Source of the DNA: Dietzia sp. NCCP-2495
GTDB lineage: Bacteria > Actinomycetota > Actinomycetes > Mycobacteriales > Mycobacteriaceae
Assembly: GCF_026011735.1 (NCBI RefSeq)
Contig: NZ_BRVN01000004.1
Span: 62,001-126,000, forward strand
Length of the DNA: 64,000 bases
Reading direction: 5' to 3'
Below the pieces are notes generated by a model that was not told where the DNA came from, made no database searches, and saw nothing but the letters and a program-made list of their open reading frames with translations. The first letter of the stretch is position 1; every line of letters starts with the position of its first letter. Position numbers and translations under genes: made by a program. Shown one piece after another: positions 26,793 to 36,348 of this stretch.

Positions 26793-27877
26793 CCGACAAG
26801 AAGGTGCGCGTCGCGATCGTCGGCGTCGGCAACTGCGCGTCCTCGCTCGTCCAGGGCGTGGAGTACTACAAGGACACGGCGGTCGACTCGACCGTCCCCG
26901 GCCTCATGCACGTCAAGTTCGGCGACTACCACGTCAATGACGTGGAGTTCGTGGCCGCGTTCGACGTGGACGGCAAGAAGGTCGGCATGGACCTGGCCGA
27001 GGCCATCCTGGCGTCCGAGAACAACACCATGAAGCTGTGCGACGTTCCGCCGACCGGCGTGACCGTCCAGCGCGGCCCCACCCTCGACGGTCTGGGCAAG
27101 TACTACCGCGAGACCATCGAGGAGTCCGACGCCGAGGCCGTGGACGTGGTGCAGACGCTCAAGGACGCGAACGTCGACGTCGTCGTCTCCTACCTCCCGG
27201 TGGGTTCGGAGGAGGCCGACAAGTTCTACGCGCAGTGCTGCATCGACGCCGGCGTGGCCTTTGTCAACGCCCTGCCCGTGTTCATCGCCTCCGACCCGGA
27301 GTGGGCCGAGAAGTTCCGCGCCGCCGGCGTGCCGATCGTCGGTGACGACATCAAGAGCCAGGTCGGCGCCACCATCACCCACCGCGTCATGGCCAAGCTG
27401 TTCGAGGACCGCGGCGTCGCGCTGGACCGCACGTACCAGCTCAACGTGGGCGGCAACATGGACTTCAAGAACATGCTCGAGCGCGAGCGCCTGGAGTCCA
27501 AGAAGGTCTCCAAGACCCAGGCCGTGACCTCCAACCTCGAGGGCTCGCTCAAGGGCAAAATCCACGACCGCAACGTCCACATCGGCCCGTCCGACCACGT
27601 CGAGTGGCTCGATGACCGCAAGTGGGCCTACGTCCGCCTCGAGGGCCGCGCCTTCGGTGACGCCCCGCTGAACCTCGAGTACAAGCTCGAGGTGTGGGAC
27701 TCCCCCAACTCGGCGGGCATCATCATCGACGCCGTCCGTGCGGCCAAGATCGCCAAGGACCGCGGCATCGGAGGGCCCGTCCTGCCCGCCTCGGCCTACC
27801 TGATGAAGTCGCCGCCGGTCCAGATGGCCGACGACAAGGCCCGCGCCGAGCTCGAGGCCTTCATCATCGGGGCCTGA
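26789..27877 (+). CDS. ino1: Inositol-3-phosphate synthase
   Basis: 362 residues. Converts glucose-6-phosphate to inositol-3-phosphate with NAD, the first step to phosphatidylinositol, lipoarabinomannan and mycothiol. The NAD-binding Rossmann start is [33 protein letters not shown] and GGNMDFKNM are family signatures. ATG at 26789 overlaps the padR stop and has AAGGAG upstream. Sequence and length match the mycobacterial/corynebacterial Ino1 rather than the longer eukaryotic form. Regulated together with padR; a strong hairpin follows. Confidence 0.97.
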   Translation: MTDKKVRVAIVGVGNCASSLVQGVEYYKDTAVDSTVPGLMHVKFGDYHVNDVEFVAAFDVDGKKVGMDLAEAILASENNTMKLCDVPPTGVTVQRGPTLDGLGKYYRETIEESDAEAVDVVQTLKDANVDVVVSYLPVGSEEADKFYAQCCIDAGVAFVNALPVFIASDPEWAEKFRAAGVPIVGDDIKSQVGATITHRVMAKLFEDRGVALDRTYQLNVGGNMDFKNMLERERLESKKVSKTQAVTSNLEGSLKGKIHDRNVHIGPSDHVEWLDDRKWAYVRLEGRAFGDAPLNLEYKLEVWDSPNSAGIIIDAVRAAKIAKDRGIGGPVLPASAYLMKSPPVQMADDKARAELEAFIIGA

Positions 27878-27892
27878 CCCCCGAGCGCACGG

Positions 27893-27929
27893 ACGAGGGC
27901 CGGGACCTGACACGGGTGCCGGCCCTCGT
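27893..27929 (+). terminator. Terminator hairpin after ino1
   Basis: Perfect 11-bp stem ACGAGGGCCGG / CCGGCCCTCGT with a 15-base loop, 16 bases after the ino1 stop. No T-run follows. Likely transcription end of padR-ino1. Confidence 0.7.
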
Positions 27930-28028
27930 GCATCATCGTCAGCAGGACACACCGGTGCCCCGGTCCGTGGCGGCGAGCCCGCCCGGGAGGGGCCAGCCCG
28001 GCGAGAAGACGAACAGGAATCCAGCAGC

Positions 28029-28583
28029 ATGAACCCCACCGCGACGACCCGCCCGCAGACCCGCACGGGACGTCGCCGTGCGTCCGTCGCCCTCGCCGTC
28101 GCGGCGGCCGCCGGGCTCGCGCTGTCCGCCTGTTCCGCCGACCCGGCCGACGACTCGGCGGGGGCGCCGGCCGAGCAGGCGGTGACCTCGTCGTCGTCAT
28201 CGACCCTGACCAGCCCACCCACCACGCCGGCCTCCGAGCCCACCGCGGCGCTCGCCCCGGCCGTGGCCGCGGTGCCGAGCCCGGCGGCGGCCAGCGCGTC
28301 CGCTCCCCAGCTGCCCGCCAACGTGGTGGGCACCGGCGGGCCGTGCCACACCGTCGGAGAGGTGGCACAGTCCGAGGACGGGTCAGCGCTGTTCTGCACC
28401 AACGACCCCGTCGTGGGCCCGATCTGGCAGCTGGCGGGCGGCGAGGACGCGGGCGCCGGGCAGGCCACGCCGGGCGGCCCGTGCGCGCAGGAGGGGCTGG
28501 CCGTGGCCGGTCCGGAGGGCGCGGTCCTCACGTGCACGCTCGTCGGCGGCGGCGACACCCCCGGCGGCCTGACCTGGCAGTAG
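28029..28583 (+). CDS. Putative lipoprotein with Ser/Thr/Pro-rich linker
   Basis: 184 residues. N-terminal Arg-rich stretch, hydrophobic core and lipobox LSAC (Cys near residue 36) mark it as a lipid-anchored protein. A low-complexity Ser/Thr/Pro/Ala linker follows (about 45-100). The C-terminal domain has two copies of a short Cys-containing unit: GGPCHTVGEVAQSEDGSALFC and GGPCAQEGLAVAGPEGAVLTC, each with a Cys pair, so it is an internal duplication of about 45 residues. No function is known to me. Transcribed alone after the ino1 terminator. Confidence 0.7.
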   Translation: MNPTATTRPQTRTGRRRASVALAVAAAAGLALSACSADPADDSAGAPAEQAVTSSSSSTLTSPPTTPASEPTAALAPAVAAVPSPAAASASAPQLPANVVGTGGPCHTVGEVAQSEDGSALFCTNDPVVGPIWQLAGGEDAGAGQATPGGPCAQEGLAVAGPEGAVLTCTLVGGGDTPGGLTWQ

Positions 28584-28685
28584 GGCGCGGATAACCGTCG
28601 GCGCGCGGGCCCGTGCCGTCCGGTTGCGGCGGCGCGGGGGTTGGGATTGACTCGTGGCCTCACCCGCGATCCGACCGGAGGCGAG

Positions 28686-29360
28686 ATGGCAGCACCATTA
28701 CGCAGCACCATTCCCCTGCAGGTGAACGACGGTGTCTATGCGCCGCAGGAGGACTCCTGGCTGCTGAGCGGCGTGCTCGAGGCCAGCGGGCTGGCCGAGG
28801 GACGGCGCGTCCTCGACATCTGCACCGGCAGCGGGGTGCTCGCACTCGAGGCCGCCAGGCTGGGGGCCCGGGAGGTCCTCGCGTTTGACCTGTGTCCCGC
28901 CGCGGTGGAGTGTGCCTCGGGCAACGCGGCGGCCAGCGGGCTCCCCATCGAGGTCCGGCTCGGCACCCTGCAGGACGCGGTGCAGCACGGACCCTTCGAC
29001 CTCGTGGTGACCAACCCGCCCTACGTGCCGTCGACGCTGCCGCCGGCCGGGACCGGACCCGACCGCGCGTGGGATGCCGGGGCCGACGGCCGGGTGGTGC
29101 TCGACGAACTCTGCGCCCTCGCGCCGCGACTGATCGCCCCCGGGGGCGCCCTGCTGCTCGTCCAGTCGGAGTTCTCCGCGCCCCGGCAGACCGTGCAGAT
29201 GCTCACCGACTCGGGATTCATCGCCCACACCGCGGCCCGCCAGATGATCGACTTCGGCCCGGTGATGACCGCGCGGGCAGACGAGCTCGAGGCGTCCGGT
29301 CTGCTCGAGCCCGGACGACGGACGGAGGAGCTGGTGGTGATCCGTGCCCACCGCGTCTGA
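28686..29360 (+). CDS. HemK2-like SAM-dependent methyltransferase
   Basis: 224 residues. The Rossmann fold has motif I RRVLDICTGSGVLALEA, and the NPPYVP motif that marks methyltransferases acting on amide or exocyclic amino groups, including release-factor glutamine methyltransferases. Length and the missing N-terminal helical domain fit the HemK2/MTQ2-like group rather than PrmC. Start at ATG 28686 follows GGAGGCGAG. Its last 17 bases overlap the CDSH-type iron-sulfur gene. The neighbourhood methyltransferase - CDGSH - haem-oxygenase-like iron protein is familiar in actinobacteria. The substrate is not proven. Confidence 0.8.
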   Translation: MAAPLRSTIPLQVNDGVYAPQEDSWLLSGVLEASGLAEGRRVLDICTGSGVLALEAARLGAREVLAFDLCPAAVECASGNAAASGLPIEVRLGTLQDAVQHGPFDLVVTNPPYVPSTLPPAGTGPDRAWDAGADGRVVLDELCALAPRLIAPGGALLLVQSEFSAPRQTVQMLTDSGFIAHTAARQMIDFGPVMTARADELEASGLLEPGRRTEELVVIRAHRV

Positions 29361-29559
29361 CCGCGAGCCCCGGGTCGTCCGCGTGGTGCCGGGCGGCCCC
29401 GTCCTCGTGGAAGGCCCCGTGGAGATCGTCACCCCAGACGGCGACTGCGTGAGCTCGGACCGCTTCATGGTGGCGGTCTGCGCATGCCGCCGCAGCCGGA
29501 ACTATCCGCTGTGCGACACCAGTCATCGCAAGAAGGTCCGGTCGACGGACGACGACTGA
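29344..29559 (+). CDS. CDGSH-type iron-sulfur protein
   Basis: 71 residues with the CDGSH cluster ligands CAC-(x)-YPLCDTSH: three Cys and one His that hold a [2Fe-2S] cluster. The N-terminal 45 residues form the usual beta-rich cap (PRVVRVVPGGPVLVEGP). The GTG start at 29344 overlaps the methyltransferase gene by 17 bases. Probably redox or iron handling with the convergent iron-containing enzyme next door. Confidence 0.88.
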   Translation: MPTASDREPRVVRVVPGGPVLVEGPVEIVTPDGDCVSSDRFMVAVCACRRSRNYPLCDTSHRKKVRSTDDD

Positions 29560-29561
29560 GC

Positions 29562-29578
29562 GCCGCCCGGGGGGCGGC
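29562..29578. terminator. Bidirectional terminator hairpin
   Basis: GCCGCCC-ggg-GGGCGGC stem directly after the CDGSH stop and 27 bases before the convergent iron-enzyme stop. Short loop, no T-run. Likely shared by both genes. Confidence 0.5.
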
Positions 29579-29604
29579 TCGCCGGGGAGCTGGCCGGAAG
29601 AGCG

Positions 29605-30621
29605 TCAGGGCAGGAGCGAGGACTCGCCCCGCTTCCACGCCGCGAGCATCTTCTCGGCCGCGAGGTCGTCGAGGTAGTCCAGCGCCCGCATCCCGAACAC
29701 GATGTCGACGGCCAACTCTGGCTCCCGTCCGATCAGGTCGCCCACCACGTCGTGGCGCATGACCTGCTCGTGGACCGCGTCGGCCTCGACGTGCTCGGCG
29801 TAGAAGTGCACACACTCCTCGGGGGCGTCCATCCGGCGCAGACCCGCCACCAGCCGCGCGGATCCCGGCGACGAGGTGATCTCGATCGCCGCGAAGTGCC
29901 CGATCGCGGCGCCGCGCAGCGAGCGGTGCAGGCCGAACATCGACATCAGGTTGACCGTCGACAGCGTCTCGGCGCTCACCCGGTCGATGTAGCCGAGATA
30001 CGACGGGTCCAGTCCGGCCGCGCTCATGAGATCCGCCCACAGCTGTTGGTGGATGCGATCACCGCGGCCACCGCCGAACTCGTCGAACTCGACGGCCACG
30101 AACGACGCCTTGGCCTGACCCTGCAGCCGCGGGATCGCGAACGCGTGCGGGTCACCTTCCTTGAGGTGGTACAGCGAGCGGTGGGCGAAGTACTCGCGGA
30201 TCTGATCCCACGTGCCCTCGTCCTTGAAGTACCACGACGGGCCGGTGCCGGAAGTGGCCTCGACCGACATCGCGTCCATCTCGGCCACCGGGTCGTCGCC
30301 CGCCTCGACCGCGCCACGCAGGTGCTCGAGGAACACCCGCTCGAGGTCCCGACGCATCCGCAGGATCACCGGGTCCCACTCGAGTTCGGCATCGACGCCA
30401 TCGAAGCCCCGGTAGTGCAGCTCGTACAACATGTAGAGCGTCAGCTGCAGGTCGCGACCCAATGGCTCGACCTCGGCCGGGACCGCCGGAAGCCCGTCCG
30501 TGCGCTCGGTCGACAGGGCCTCGATCGCTGCATCCGACAGCGGCCCGCACGCGCGGGGCAGCGGAGACGCGGTCGACGTGGCGTCGTTCACCGGGGCGAG
30601 GTCGGCGGGTGCGGCGGTCAT
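29605..30621 (-). CDS. Iron-containing redox enzyme, haem-oxygenase-like fold
   Basis: 338 residues, nearly all helical. It has several Glu and His ligand candidates: FVAVEFDEFGGG, GHFAAIEITSSP and FYAEHVEADAVHEQV, the last being the ExxH-type pattern of haem-oxygenase-like di-iron oxidases. It has the sequence character of the 'iron-containing redox enzyme' family often encoded beside CDGSH proteins. The substrate is unknown. The ATG at 30621 is 9 bases from the stop of the upstream membrane gene on the same strand, so they may be co-transcribed. Convergent with CDGSH. Confidence 0.75.
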   Translation of the reverse strand: MTAAPADLAPVNDATSTASPLPRACGPLSDAAIEALSTERTDGLPAVPAEVEPLGRDLQLTLYMLYELHYRGFDGVDAELEWDPVILRMRRDLERVFLEHLRGAVEAGDDPVAEMDAMSVEATSGTGPSWYFKDEGTWDQIREYFAHRSLYHLKEGDPHAFAIPRLQGQAKASFVAVEFDEFGGGRGDRIHQQLWADLMSAAGLDPSYLGYIDRVSAETLSTVNLMSMFGLHRSLRGAAIGHFAAIEITSSPGSARLVAGLRRMDAPEECVHFYAEHVEADAVHEQVMRHDVVGDLIGREPELAVDIVFGMRALDYLDDLAAEKMLAAWKRGESSLLP

Positions 30622-30630
30622 GCCCCTTGT

Positions 30631-31911
30631 CTACCCTCTCGACCGGTCATCCTCCACCTGTCGAGAGGACCCGGAGTCGCCGTCTGCGATGACGCCCCCG
30701 CGGTGCGAGGTCCTGTCGTCGTCGACCTCTCCGCTACTGTCATCGTCGGCGGCCGTGTCGACGCCGGGGTGGTCGCTGCGGCTCTGCTCACCGCGGCCGC
30801 GGGCGTCGTCGCTGTCGTCGTACTCGCGCTCGATCCGCTGCTGTTCCTGCTGCTCGTCGGGGTCGCCCTCACGGCTCTGATAGCTGTCGAACATCTTGCG
30901 GCGCTCGTGCCACCGAAGGCTGTAGGTGGACTCGCGCACCACGTTCTCGTCGTCGAAGTTCGACCCCAGGGCGCCGGCGAAGGCACCCAGGCAGCTGGAA
31001 AGCCACGCCAGGTGGACGTAGTCGAGCAGGACCGTGGGGCGACCGAGCTGCGTCGCCAGGTAGTCAGCGTCCATCACGGTGAGCGCCAGGACGAACATCG
31101 TCGCCAGGAGGGCGACGAACATGATGCCCACCCCGACCCCCACGGTCAGCACCGTGGCCGCGTTGTCCATCCGGCGGTTGCCCGGGGTGAACTCGTCGTC
31201 CCGCCGGGTCCAGAGCCCGTTGTGCAGGATGAGCCACGTGACCAGCGTGAGAACCCCCATCACGCTGATGAGCAGCAATCTGAGCGCGTGCAGCTCCACC
31301 GACAGCGCGGCGATGCTGCCGTAGAAGATGCCGAAGGCGCCCGTGCCCGCGCCGGCGGCCACGACGCCGGACAGGGCCGTTACCATCCGGACGGGCCGGT
31401 TGTTGTGCACCATGCCCGCGAGCAGGCGGGCCTTGTTGACGAGCCCACGCCGGTGCGCCGGGGGCAGGTCGTCGGTGCCGCGCACACCCATTCCTTCGCG
31501 GCGGGTTCCCGAACGCACCAGCTGGAGCGCCAGCTCGCGGACCTTCGACCGCACGCGGAAGACCCCCAGCACCGGCACGCACACCAAAGCGGCCGCGGTC
31601 GAGCGGCTGACGTCGTACAACACCGGCACACCGTCGGGGTGGGTCGCCAGGTCCGTCAGATAGATCACGAAGTCCCACCCGTGCTGCTGCAGCAAGCGAG
31701 GGGCGTGATCGGTGAGCCGGATCTCTCCCTCCGGCCCCAGCGGGAGGGTTTCCTGGTCGACCTCCACCCGCCAGCGTCCACCGAGTTCGCGCGTCAGGTC
31801 GTCGGCGAGGTCGTCCGCGATCGCCACCGCGACCCGGCGGGGCACTCCGGGGTCGGCCATGAGCCCGACGGTCGCGAACGCTCCGGAATCGGCCTGAGTC
31901 TGCTCGTCCAT
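30631..31911 (-). CDS. Multi-pass membrane protein of unknown function
   Basis: 426 residues. A soluble N-terminal domain (about 25-125: RVAVAIADDLADDL, GWDFVIYLTD) is followed by four or five membrane helices (around 175-205, 218-238, 255-290, 300-325) and a charged, Asp/Glu/Arg/Gln-rich C-terminal tail (about 340-426) that should be cytoplasmic and disordered. Conserved in actinobacteria, but I know of no assigned function. It ends 9 bases before the iron-enzyme gene. Divergent from the formate dehydrogenase operon across 161 bases. Confidence 0.65.
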   Translation of the reverse strand: MDEQTQADSGAFATVGLMADPGVPRRVAVAIADDLADDLTRELGGRWRVEVDQETLPLGPEGEIRLTDHAPRLLQQHGWDFVIYLTDLATHPDGVPVLYDVSRSTAAALVCVPVLGVFRVRSKVRELALQLVRSGTRREGMGVRGTDDLPPAHRRGLVNKARLLAGMVHNNRPVRMVTALSGVVAAGAGTGAFGIFYGSIAALSVELHALRLLLISVMGVLTLVTWLILHNGLWTRRDDEFTPGNRRMDNAATVLTVGVGVGIMFVALLATMFVLALTVMDADYLATQLGRPTVLLDYVHLAWLSSCLGAFAGALGSNFDDENVVRESTYSLRWHERRKMFDSYQSREGDPDEQQEQQRIEREYDDSDDARGRGEQSRSDHPGVDTAADDDSSGEVDDDRTSHRGGVIADGDSGSSRQVEDDRSRG

Positions 31912-31995
31912 GCCGCCATGATGCGCGTCGGCGGCGTTCCGGGGAAGGGTCGGTCACCGCCCGCCCGCGACCGGGCGGGTCCGACGGTGATTCGG

Positions 31996-32026
31996 TTGCG
32001 GGGCCCGGGGGGGCTCGCGTTATATA
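31996..32026 (+). promoter_or_regulatory. Possible promoter of the formate dehydrogenase operon
   Basis: TTGCGG at 31996 and TTATAT/TATATA at 32020-32026, 18-19 bases apart, 47 bases before the fdhA start. The AT-rich -10 stands out in very GC-rich DNA. The spacing is slightly long, so this is moderate support only. Confidence 0.4.
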
Positions 32027-32072
32027 GGGGCGGACTCGAGACATGGGGCGGACGCGAGGACCGGAGGTGGCG

Positions 32073-35000
32073 ATGTCGGAGCAGCAGCGTCGGCCCGACC
32101 GTCCGCGATCGCCGAAGCCCGCGTTGGGCCGCCGCGGTTCACCGCTGAACTGGCCCGTGTGGCGACAGTTCACCGGTGACGACCTGCTCGGCCGCGGCAG
32201 TGCCACCCGTTCGCGCCGCTCGCTGGAGATCACCCCTCGTACGAAGACGGCCGACGGCGTGGTCAAGAGCGTCTGCCCGTTCTGCGCGGTCGGGTGCGGC
32301 CAGGACGTCTATGTCTCCGACGGCAAGGTCGTCCAGATCGAGGGGGATGACGACAGCCCCATCTCGCGCGGCCGGCTGTGCCCCAAGGGTTCGGCGAGCA
32401 AGCAACTCGTGACCAACCCGGACCGCATCACCACGGTGCTCCACCGCAAGCCGTACGCCACAGAGTGGGAGGAACTGGACCTCGAGACGGCGATGGACAT
32501 GGTCGCCGAGCGCGTCCTGGCCTCACGGGAAGAGTTCTGGGAGGACACGGACGACAAGGGCGACACGGTCCGGCGCACCCGCGGCCTCGCCAGCCTCGGC
32601 GGGGCGACGCTGGACAATGAGGAGAACTACCTCATGAAGAAGCTCTACACGGCGCTCGGCGCCATCGAGGTGGAGAACCAGGCGCGCATTTGACACTCCT
32701 CCACCGTTCCCGGTCTGGGAACCTCATTCGGGCGTGGTGGTGCCACGAACTACCAGCAGGACCTCGCGAACGCCGACTGCATCGTCATCCAGGGCTCCAA
32801 CATGGCCGAGGCCCACCCCGTGGGCTTCCAGTGGGTCATGGAGGCCAAGCGGCGCGGCGCGACCATCATCCACGTGGACCCGCGGTTCACGCGCACCAGC
32901 GCCCTCGCGGACGTGCACGTGCCGATCCGCGCCGGGTCGGACATCGCCTTCCTCGGCGGGCTGATCAACCACGTCCTGACCAACGACGCATGGTTCTCCG
33001 AGTACGTGCTCGCCTACACCAACGCGTCCACGATCATCGGCGAGGACTTCGAGGACACCGAGGACCTCGCGGGACTGTTCTCCGGTTTCGACGCCGACGA
33101 CCGGACCTACGACCTGGAGTCCTGGCAGTACGCGGGCGCCCAGAACGACATGCCCGACGAGGGGCGCACCGACGACGACGCCGAGGACGAGGCCTCCCAG
33201 ACCCCCGGCGCCGGTGGCGCCCGGGCATCGGACACGACCGAGGCGCCCGAGCGGGACGAGACCCTGCAGGACCCGCGCTGCGTCTTCCAGATCCTCAAGC
33301 GGCACTTCAGCCGCTACACGCCGGAGATGGTCGAGCGCACCTGCGGCATCGCGACCGACGACTTCCACCGAGTCGCCCGGGCGCTGACCGAGAACTCGGG
33401 GCGCGAGCGCACCACCGCGTTCTGTTACGCCGTCGGCTGGACCCAGCACACCGTGGGAGTGCAGTACATTCGCACGGCCGCGATCCTCCAGTTGCTGCTC
33501 GGCAACATCGGCCGCCCCGGCGGCGGCATCATGGCGCTGCGCGGGCACGCCAGCATCCAGGGCTCCACCGACATCCCGACGCTGTACGACCTCATGCCGG
33601 GGTATCTGCCCACACCGAACGCCGGCGAGCAGCCGGACCTCGACAGTTACATCGGGACCGATGACGAGGCTCAGGGCTTCTGGGGGCACATGCGGTCGTA
33701 CACCGTCAGCCTGCTCAAGGCCTGGTGGGGCGACGCGGCCACCGCGGACAACGACTTCGCCTACGACTACCTGCCCAAGCTGACGGGCAAGCATGACTCG
33801 ACCGTCACGGTGCAACGGCAGATCAACGAAGGCGGCGGCGGGTACTTCCTCGTAGGCGAGAACCCCGCCGTGGGCACCGCGAACGGGCGGATGCAGCGCG
33901 CCGGGCTGGCCAACCTGGACTGGCTGGTCGTCCGCGACCTCGTCATGATCGAGTCGGCCGACTTCTGGAAGAACGGGCCGGAGATCGAGACCGGCGAGAT
34001 GCGCACCGAGGACATCGGCACCGAGGTGTTCTTCTTCCCCGCCGCCAACCACGTGGAGAAGAAGGGCACGTTCACCAACACCCAGCGACTCCTGCAGTGG
34101 CGGCACCAGGCCGTCGAGCCGCCGGGAAACGCGCGCAGCGAGCTGTGGTTCTACTACCACCTCGGGCGTCGTCTCAAGGAGAAGCTGGCCGGCTCCACCG
34201 ATCCGCGTGACCGGCCGCTACTGGACCTGACGTGGGATTACCCCATGGAACCCGGCACGGTGGACGAGCCGGACGCCGAGGCCGTGCTCGCCGAGATCAA
34301 CGGCCGCGGCCCCGACGGCGAGCCGCTGTCCACGTACACGCAGCTCAAACCGGACGGCTCGACCGCATGCGGCTGTTGGATCTACTGCGGCGTCTACGCC
34401 GACGGCGTGAACCAGGCCGCGCGGCGCAAGTCCCGGCACGAGCAGGGCCCGGTCGCCCCGGAGTGGGGATGGGCCTGGCCCGCCAACCGGCGCATCATCT
34501 ACAACCGTGCCTCGGCGGACCCGGAGGGCCGGCCGTGGAGCGAGCGCAAGGCGCTGATCCACTGGGATCCGGATGCGAACGACGGCGCCGGCCGGTGGGT
34601 GGGTGACGACGTGCCCGACTTCGAGGCCGACAAGTCTCCCGACTACACCCCACCCGCGGGGGCGGTGGGTCCGGAGGCGATCGGTGGCGCTCAGCCGTTC
34701 ATCATGCAGGACGACGGCGTGGGCTGGCTCTACGCTCCCCGCGGGCTCGCCGACGGTCCGTTGCCCGCGCACTACGAGCCGCCGGAGTCGCCCGTGTCCA
34801 ACCCGGTCTATCCGGGCCGGGACGCCAACCCCGCCCGGTCGATCCGGCCGGGTCGGTACAACGAGACGCAGCCGGGTCACGGGGATCCGGGGACGGAGGT
34901 GTTCCCGTTCGTCTTCACCACCTACCGGCTGACCGAGCACCACACGGCGGGGGCCATGAGCCGGACGCTGCCGTACCTGTCCGAGCTGCAGCCGGAGTTC

Positions 35001-35378
35001 TTCTGTGAGATCTCCCCGGAGCTCGCGCGTGAGCGGGGCCTGGTCAACGGCGGGTGGGCCACGATCGTGACCGCCCGTTCCGCGATCGAGGCCCGCGTGC
35101 TGGTGACCCGTCGGATGACGCCGCTGCAGATCGACGGTCGGACACTTCACCAGATCGGGCTGCCCTACCACTGGGGTGGCAACGGCGTGAGCATCGGCGA
35201 CCCGGCCAACGACCTGTTGCCGCAGCAACTCGACCCCAACGTGTCCATCCCCGCGACCAAGGCGACGAGCTGTGACATCGTCGCGGGAAGACGCCCGCGT
35301 GGCCCCGCGCTGCTCGAGTTCGTCGAGGGGTACCGTCGCCGCGCCGGCGCGCCCACCGAACCGGGAACGGAGAGCTAA
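32073..35378 (+). CDS. fdhA: Formate dehydrogenase alpha subunit, selenocysteine-containing
   Basis: 1101 residues when UGA at 32691-32693 is read as Sec207; otherwise the frame stops there and a good 'second half' continues in the same frame. [4Fe-4S] ligands are C68, C71, C75 and C103 (CPFCAVGC ... RLCPKG). Sec sits in NQARIUHSSTVPGLGTSFG, the exact context of E. coli FdnG/FdhF, and is followed by GAMTN-like GGATNYQQDLANADC. A TYDLESWQY segment and the molybdopterin-binding region (NHVEKKGTFTNTQRLLQWR) fit the FdnG class. It oxidises formate to CO2 at a Mo/W-bis-MGD centre. Start is ATG 32073 behind GGAGG. There is no Tat signal: the RR near residue 50 has no hydrophobic stretch after it. 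An Asp/Glu/Ala-rich insertion lies near 365-395. Operon partners fdhB and fdhC follow with almost no gap. Confidence 0.96.
32691..32722 (+). promoter_or_regulatory. Bacterial SECIS element
   Basis: The UGA is followed by a hairpin with a perfect 6-bp stem, GTTCCC (32706-32711) and GGGAAC (32717-32722), and the apical loop GGTCT (32712-32716). The loop sequence GGUCU and its first base at position 22 counting from the U of UGA are the same as in E. coli fdhF, where SelB binds this loop. Confidence 0.93.
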
Positions 35379-35382
35379 AGCC

Positions 35383-36348
35383 ATGTCCGCCTTCCTGTCC
35401 GACCTCGGACGGTCCTTCTTCGGCGACATCGACCCGGCCGGGGACAACGGCTACTCGGATCCGCCGCCGCGCAAGGGCTTCTTCACCGACACCAGCGTGT
35501 GTATCGGCTGCAAGGCCTGCGAGGTGGCGTGCAAGGAGTGGAACCTCATCCCCGAGGACGGCATCGAGCTGTCGGGGATGAGTTACGACAACACCCGGGC
35601 GCTGGGGGCGTCCACGTGGCGGCACGTCGCCTTTATCGAGCAGGAGGTGCCCGCGCGGGTGGCGGGCGCGTCCGTCGCGCCGGCGCCGAGTGCGCCCGTC
35701 GACCTGGGTATACCGGCGCCGACCCTGCCCGGTGACTCCCCCGACGCCGGCGAGTCCACCGACTTCCGCTGGCTCATGGAGTCGGACGTGTGCAAGCACT
35801 GCACCCACGCGGCGTGCGTCGACGTGTGCCCGACCGGTGCGCTCATGCACACCGAGTTCGGCACGGTCGTGGTGCAGAGCGACATCTGCAACGGGTGCGG
35901 GTACTGCGTGAGCGCGTGCCCGTACGGCGTGATCGAGCGGCGCTCGGGGCCGGCGGGCGACCCCGCGGTGGGCATCGCGCAGAAGTGCACGCTCTGTTAC
36001 GACCGGCTCACCGAGGGCCAGACCCCGGCGTGCGCCAAGGCGTGCCCCACCGAGTCGATCCAGTTCGGTGATCTCGACGAGCTCCGCGAGCGCGCGGCTG
36101 GCCGGCTGGACCAGCTGGTCGAGGCCGGCGAGCCCAACGCCCAGCTGTACGGTCACGACTCCCGCAACGGCGTGGGCGGTACGGGCGCGTTCTTCCTCCT
36201 GCTCGACGCCCCCGAGGTGTACGGGTTGCCGCCGGATCCCGTGGTGACGACGCGGCACGTGGGGTCGATGTGGCGCCAGGCGGCGCTGGCGGCCGTGACG
36301 CTGTTGGGCGGCGCCGTGGCGGCGTTCGCCGCGGGGGGACGGTCCTGA
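35383..36348 (+). CDS. fdhB: Formate dehydrogenase iron-sulfur (beta) subunit
   Basis: 321 residues carrying four ferredoxin-type [4Fe-4S] sites: CIGCKACEVACKEW, CKHCTHAACVDVCPTGA, CNGCGYCVSACPYG and CTLCYDRL...CAKACPTE. A C-terminal hydrophobic helix (about 298-318) could anchor it to the membrane. It passes electrons from the alpha subunit to the membrane subunit. ATG at 35383 follows the fdhA stop by four bases; a longer in-frame frame reaching into fdhA is not needed. A Pro/Ala-rich loop (about 92-125) is an insertion relative to E. coli FdnH. Confidence 0.93.
   Translation: MSAFLSDLGRSFFGDIDPAGDNGYSDPPPRKGFFTDTSVCIGCKACEVACKEWNLIPEDGIELSGMSYDNTRALGASTWRHVAFIEQEVPARVAGASVAPAPSAPVDLGIPAPTLPGDSPDAGESTDFRWLMESDVCKHCTHAACVDVCPTGALMHTEFGTVVVQSDICNGCGYCVSACPYGVIERRSGPAGDPAVGIAQKCTLCYDRLTEGQTPACAKACPTESIQFGDLDELRERAAGRLDQLVEAGEPNAQLYGHDSRNGVGGTGAFFLLLDAPEVYGLPPDPVVTTRHVGSMWRQAALAAVTLLGGAVAAFAAGGRS

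Noticed and set aside
26462-28711. 749-codon open frame on the minus strand
   Set aside because: Antisense to padR, ino1 and the lipoprotein gene, all of which are well supported.
29752-32148. 798-codon open frame on the plus strand
   Set aside because: Antisense to the iron enzyme and membrane gene; composition is a shadow of theirs.
32043-32693. A stand-alone 217-residue truncated formate dehydrogenase, with a separate gene from 32802
   Set aside because: The two parts are in the same frame, join at UGA in the exact Sec context, and a SECIS hairpin and full sel genes are present. One Sec gene explains both.
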